In this document: in pieces, positions 38,666 to 64,000 of the stretch
How the letters are laid out: every line of letters starts with the position of its first letter
Numbering within the stretch: position 1 is the stretch's first letter
Source: Patagioenas fasciata
Taxonomy: Eukaryota > Chordata > Aves > Columbiformes > Columbidae
Length of the DNA: 64,000 bases
Direction: 5' to 3'
NCBI RefSeq assembly: GCF_037038585.1
Contig: NC_092522.1
Coordinates: forward strand, 47,839,661-47,903,660
Translations under genes and position numbers: made by a program
The notes under the pieces: model-generated
The model's database searches: none
What the model saw: only the letters and a program-made list of their open reading frames with translations
What the model was told of the DNA's origin: nothing

Positions 38666-41192
38666 ATTTAAGTGAAGACTGGCCAATAATTTTAAACTAT
38701 AAAAACAATTATAAAGCACTACAGAAATATAGCTTAAAAAATCTGCATCACATAAGAGAAACATTCAAGATGGCTTAGCTAAACTGTCTCAGAATAAGAG
38801 GTGGAATACAAACTCCTAAATTAGTTACAACACACTGGGCTGGTCGTATCATATGTCCCACTCTTACGGGAAACTATCGACTGAACACGAATAGAAATCT
38901 TTGTTTAATTACAAGAGACATAAGCCACTGATAAGTGAAAACAACATAGCTCACAAAGGGCTTTTTGTACTGATAATATTGATTGCAAAACATGGGGTGC
39001 AAAATTCAACATTTAAAATTATGTAAACCTTATAAGTACAGAACAGAACTTAACAGAAGTTTACAAGTCAAATATTTCAGCACCTGAGATTTTCCTGTAG
39101 AAAGTCAATACTTTCTTCAGAAACACATACTACAATCAACTCCTTTTCTCTCAGTATTACACAGAAAAAATTGATCAAGAAAGAGTTGAAATATACATAA
39201 TGCTCCAAAATTCTAACTAAGCTTTGAAGACAAATCTACTGTCAAGCTATACTTAAAATGTGATCCATGTGCATCACCTAGTTGACTTTATTTTATGAAA
39301 ATATTTTGTATTCAAACTTCATCTATTAGTGTTCTGACGAAATTAAAGGTTAAAGAAAAGACAAAGACCATTATGCAGCTTGAATCATGTTGACAAAGAA
39401 CTAAGAATACTGAAACAGAAACAGGTTTGAACAAAATGTAATAACTTAATCTGCTATGCAAGTATTTAGTTTTACAGACAACTAGTGGTTATGTCTTTAT
39501 TTTGGCACACTAACACTCTAAGGAAATCCTTGTCTATTTTCACTTTGAGAACTGGTAAATTGCATTTTATGTGTTCTGCTCTGGGTGATTAACACTTCAT
39601 GATTTTGTATGTGTCATTATCTGCCATCCTCCATGTAGCCACTGTACTGCATACCAGTCTTAGAACACAAACTTTATTATTTAATCCCTCGGTTTCGAAG
39701 CTTTAAGCAATTGTGTATTCTACTTAACAACTGAACTCCCAGATCCCAGAGCAAAAGAGAAAACATTTAAAACAAAGGTCTCAACAAAACAGTGTTCTCA
39801 CAGCAACACAGCAAGACAGTAGTTTTGTTCTAACATTATCTAATTTTATTTATGAGGACTACTTAAATGTCAAACAATATGCAAAATTAAGACTTCAAAT
39901 ACTGGAATGTGAGGGATAGTCTTTTCATTCTAGAAATGCTTTCATCAAGGAAAGTATACTGTACATTTGGTTTCATTTAATCACTTACTTAGTGATACTG
40001 TAAAAAATTAAACTGTGTTATCAAGGTTCATCCCCCCACAATTAACTACTTGGAATTTTCTGGAAGCTTTCTATCACTGAAAACCAGTCAAGCATTTCTG
40101 GTTTTGTTCTTTAATTCCTGAATGTGACTAACTGGGCAATTGGCAGTAACTTCAAGAAGAAAAGCTGCAGAGATTATGTTGAAAGATTTAATGTTAAATT
40201 ATTGCAGTTTTAACATTTGAGTGCAGTAAAACGTGCTGTTGGCTCACTTAAAATCAAAACAAATCGTCCTTAAACCCCATCATCTTTCCTCAATACAAGG
40301 TGCAGCAGAGTTTAAAAAACAAGAAGGGGGACAAACCCCTCCACAACAAACAAAAAATCCCAAACCAAGAATATTGTTTTCGGTGCAAACACTGTAGTCT
40401 TCAAAAGGTTAAGATTACAAATATTTATGTTCCAGTGTATCCTTACCCACAAGGAATGTTGTTTCACATTAGAAAGTATGTCAAATACCTTTCATCCAAT
40501 CGCAACACTGAAGTTTACCCTCTCAAATCGATATTGTGCTGAAACCAAAGTGTTTGTACAAGCAGTGTAACTTTCTGGAGAAACTCATCCACACAGTTGA
40601 AAGTTCTCACAGAAACCAAGGGCAAAGACTGCAAACGCAGCTGCTGGTCCTTAGCCAATTTCAGCATCAAATGCCAAAGAATAACCAGCTACTTAATGAG
40701 CAGTGACCAGAGCCTCCTGCACCAGCACCTACAACCCCAGCACCCCCCCTTCCCAATTCTACAAGCCCCAGAGGCAGCCCGCAGACAACCACTTCTTTGG
40801 CAAAACTCTGATGGAACACAACCTTTACTGCATGTCATTATTTTTTTCAACGCATAAAAGTAAAATTTCTAGCAACCCCCCCTCAAACTTAAAGAAAACT
40901 TCTGTGACACTACAGAGAGAGGTGGGCATGTTATTTTAGTAATTAAAAATATGTTTATAAAGTTCACCTAGAATACTATTTTGCAGCATTGTGCTTTTAG
41001 AGTTACTAGTTGGGATTCCAAGGAACACTTGAAAAAGGAACCAACTACACCTTCTTAATTAGCTGCCCATTTTAATAATTTTGGTACTATTTGTCACAGT
41101 ACGTCAGAAAACAGCAGCACAAAGCATTAGACGGACAAGAATTTTATATTTGTTCCCCTTTAAAAAGCAAACATTTTTAAAATGAAAGGCAC

Positions 41193-64000
<22,808 letters not shown>

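Larger units (their letters stand above)
38370..41192 (-). other. MAP3K21: Probable MAP3K21 3' UTR
   Basis: AT-rich stretch directly after the stop codon, without open frames of note or recognised transposons. It has several minus-strand AATAAA hexamers (near 39290, 39495, 39670 and 39846), so shorter transcripts are possible. The far end is set by the tandem signals at 38370-38382. A 3' UTR of about 2.8 kb is plausible for this gene, but transcript support would be needed to fix the end. Confidence 0.45.

Overview
The window is vertebrate nuclear DNA, most likely from a bird. CR1 LINE copies with typical 3' ends, a retroviral-type LTR fragment with avian-like layout, short introns, AT-rich non-coding DNA and many A/C-rich low-complexity tracts all point that way. 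CR1 also occurs in turtles and crocodilians, so the class is an inference. The species cannot be read from the sequence.

The only protein-coding gene I can support is MAP3K21 (mixed-lineage kinase 4, MLK4) on the minus strand, between about 38.4 and 61.3 kb and running off the right edge. Nine exons (2 to 10 by human numbering) were placed to the base. All junctions have AG acceptors and GT donors, and every split codon joins in frame. They encode about 775 residues: the kinase domain from just before the DFG motif, the leucine-zipper region, the CRIB motif and the long C-terminal tail to the stop at 41193. Exon 1 (SH3 domain, N-lobe and catalytic loop) lies beyond base 64000. The probable 3' UTR extends toward tandem AATAAA signals near 38370.

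Bases 1 to about 38.3 kb are intergenic. They hold four CR1 fragments (9.87-10.33 kb, then three within 33.3-37.5 kb), an LTR-like segment at 13.0-13.25 kb with CCAAT, TATA and AATAAA elements, microsatellites and A/C-rich tracts. Several short clusters of homeodomain or POU-like motifs (25.2, 27.6 and 30.9 kb) could be enhancers. In human the next gene downstream of MAP3K21 is KCNK1; no KCNK1 exon was recognised here.

The most interesting observation is an unannotated exon-like segment in MAP3K21 intron 6 (46991 to 46875, minus strand). It has a good polypyrimidine acceptor, 117 nt of open reading frame whose 1-1 phase exactly matches the flanking exons, and a GC-type donor with an in-frame GT alternative just downstream. 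It would insert 39 residues after the CRIB region. The same intron's 5' end stays open past the exon 6 donor for 22 codons, which would give a truncated protein close to the length of the short human MLK4 isoform.
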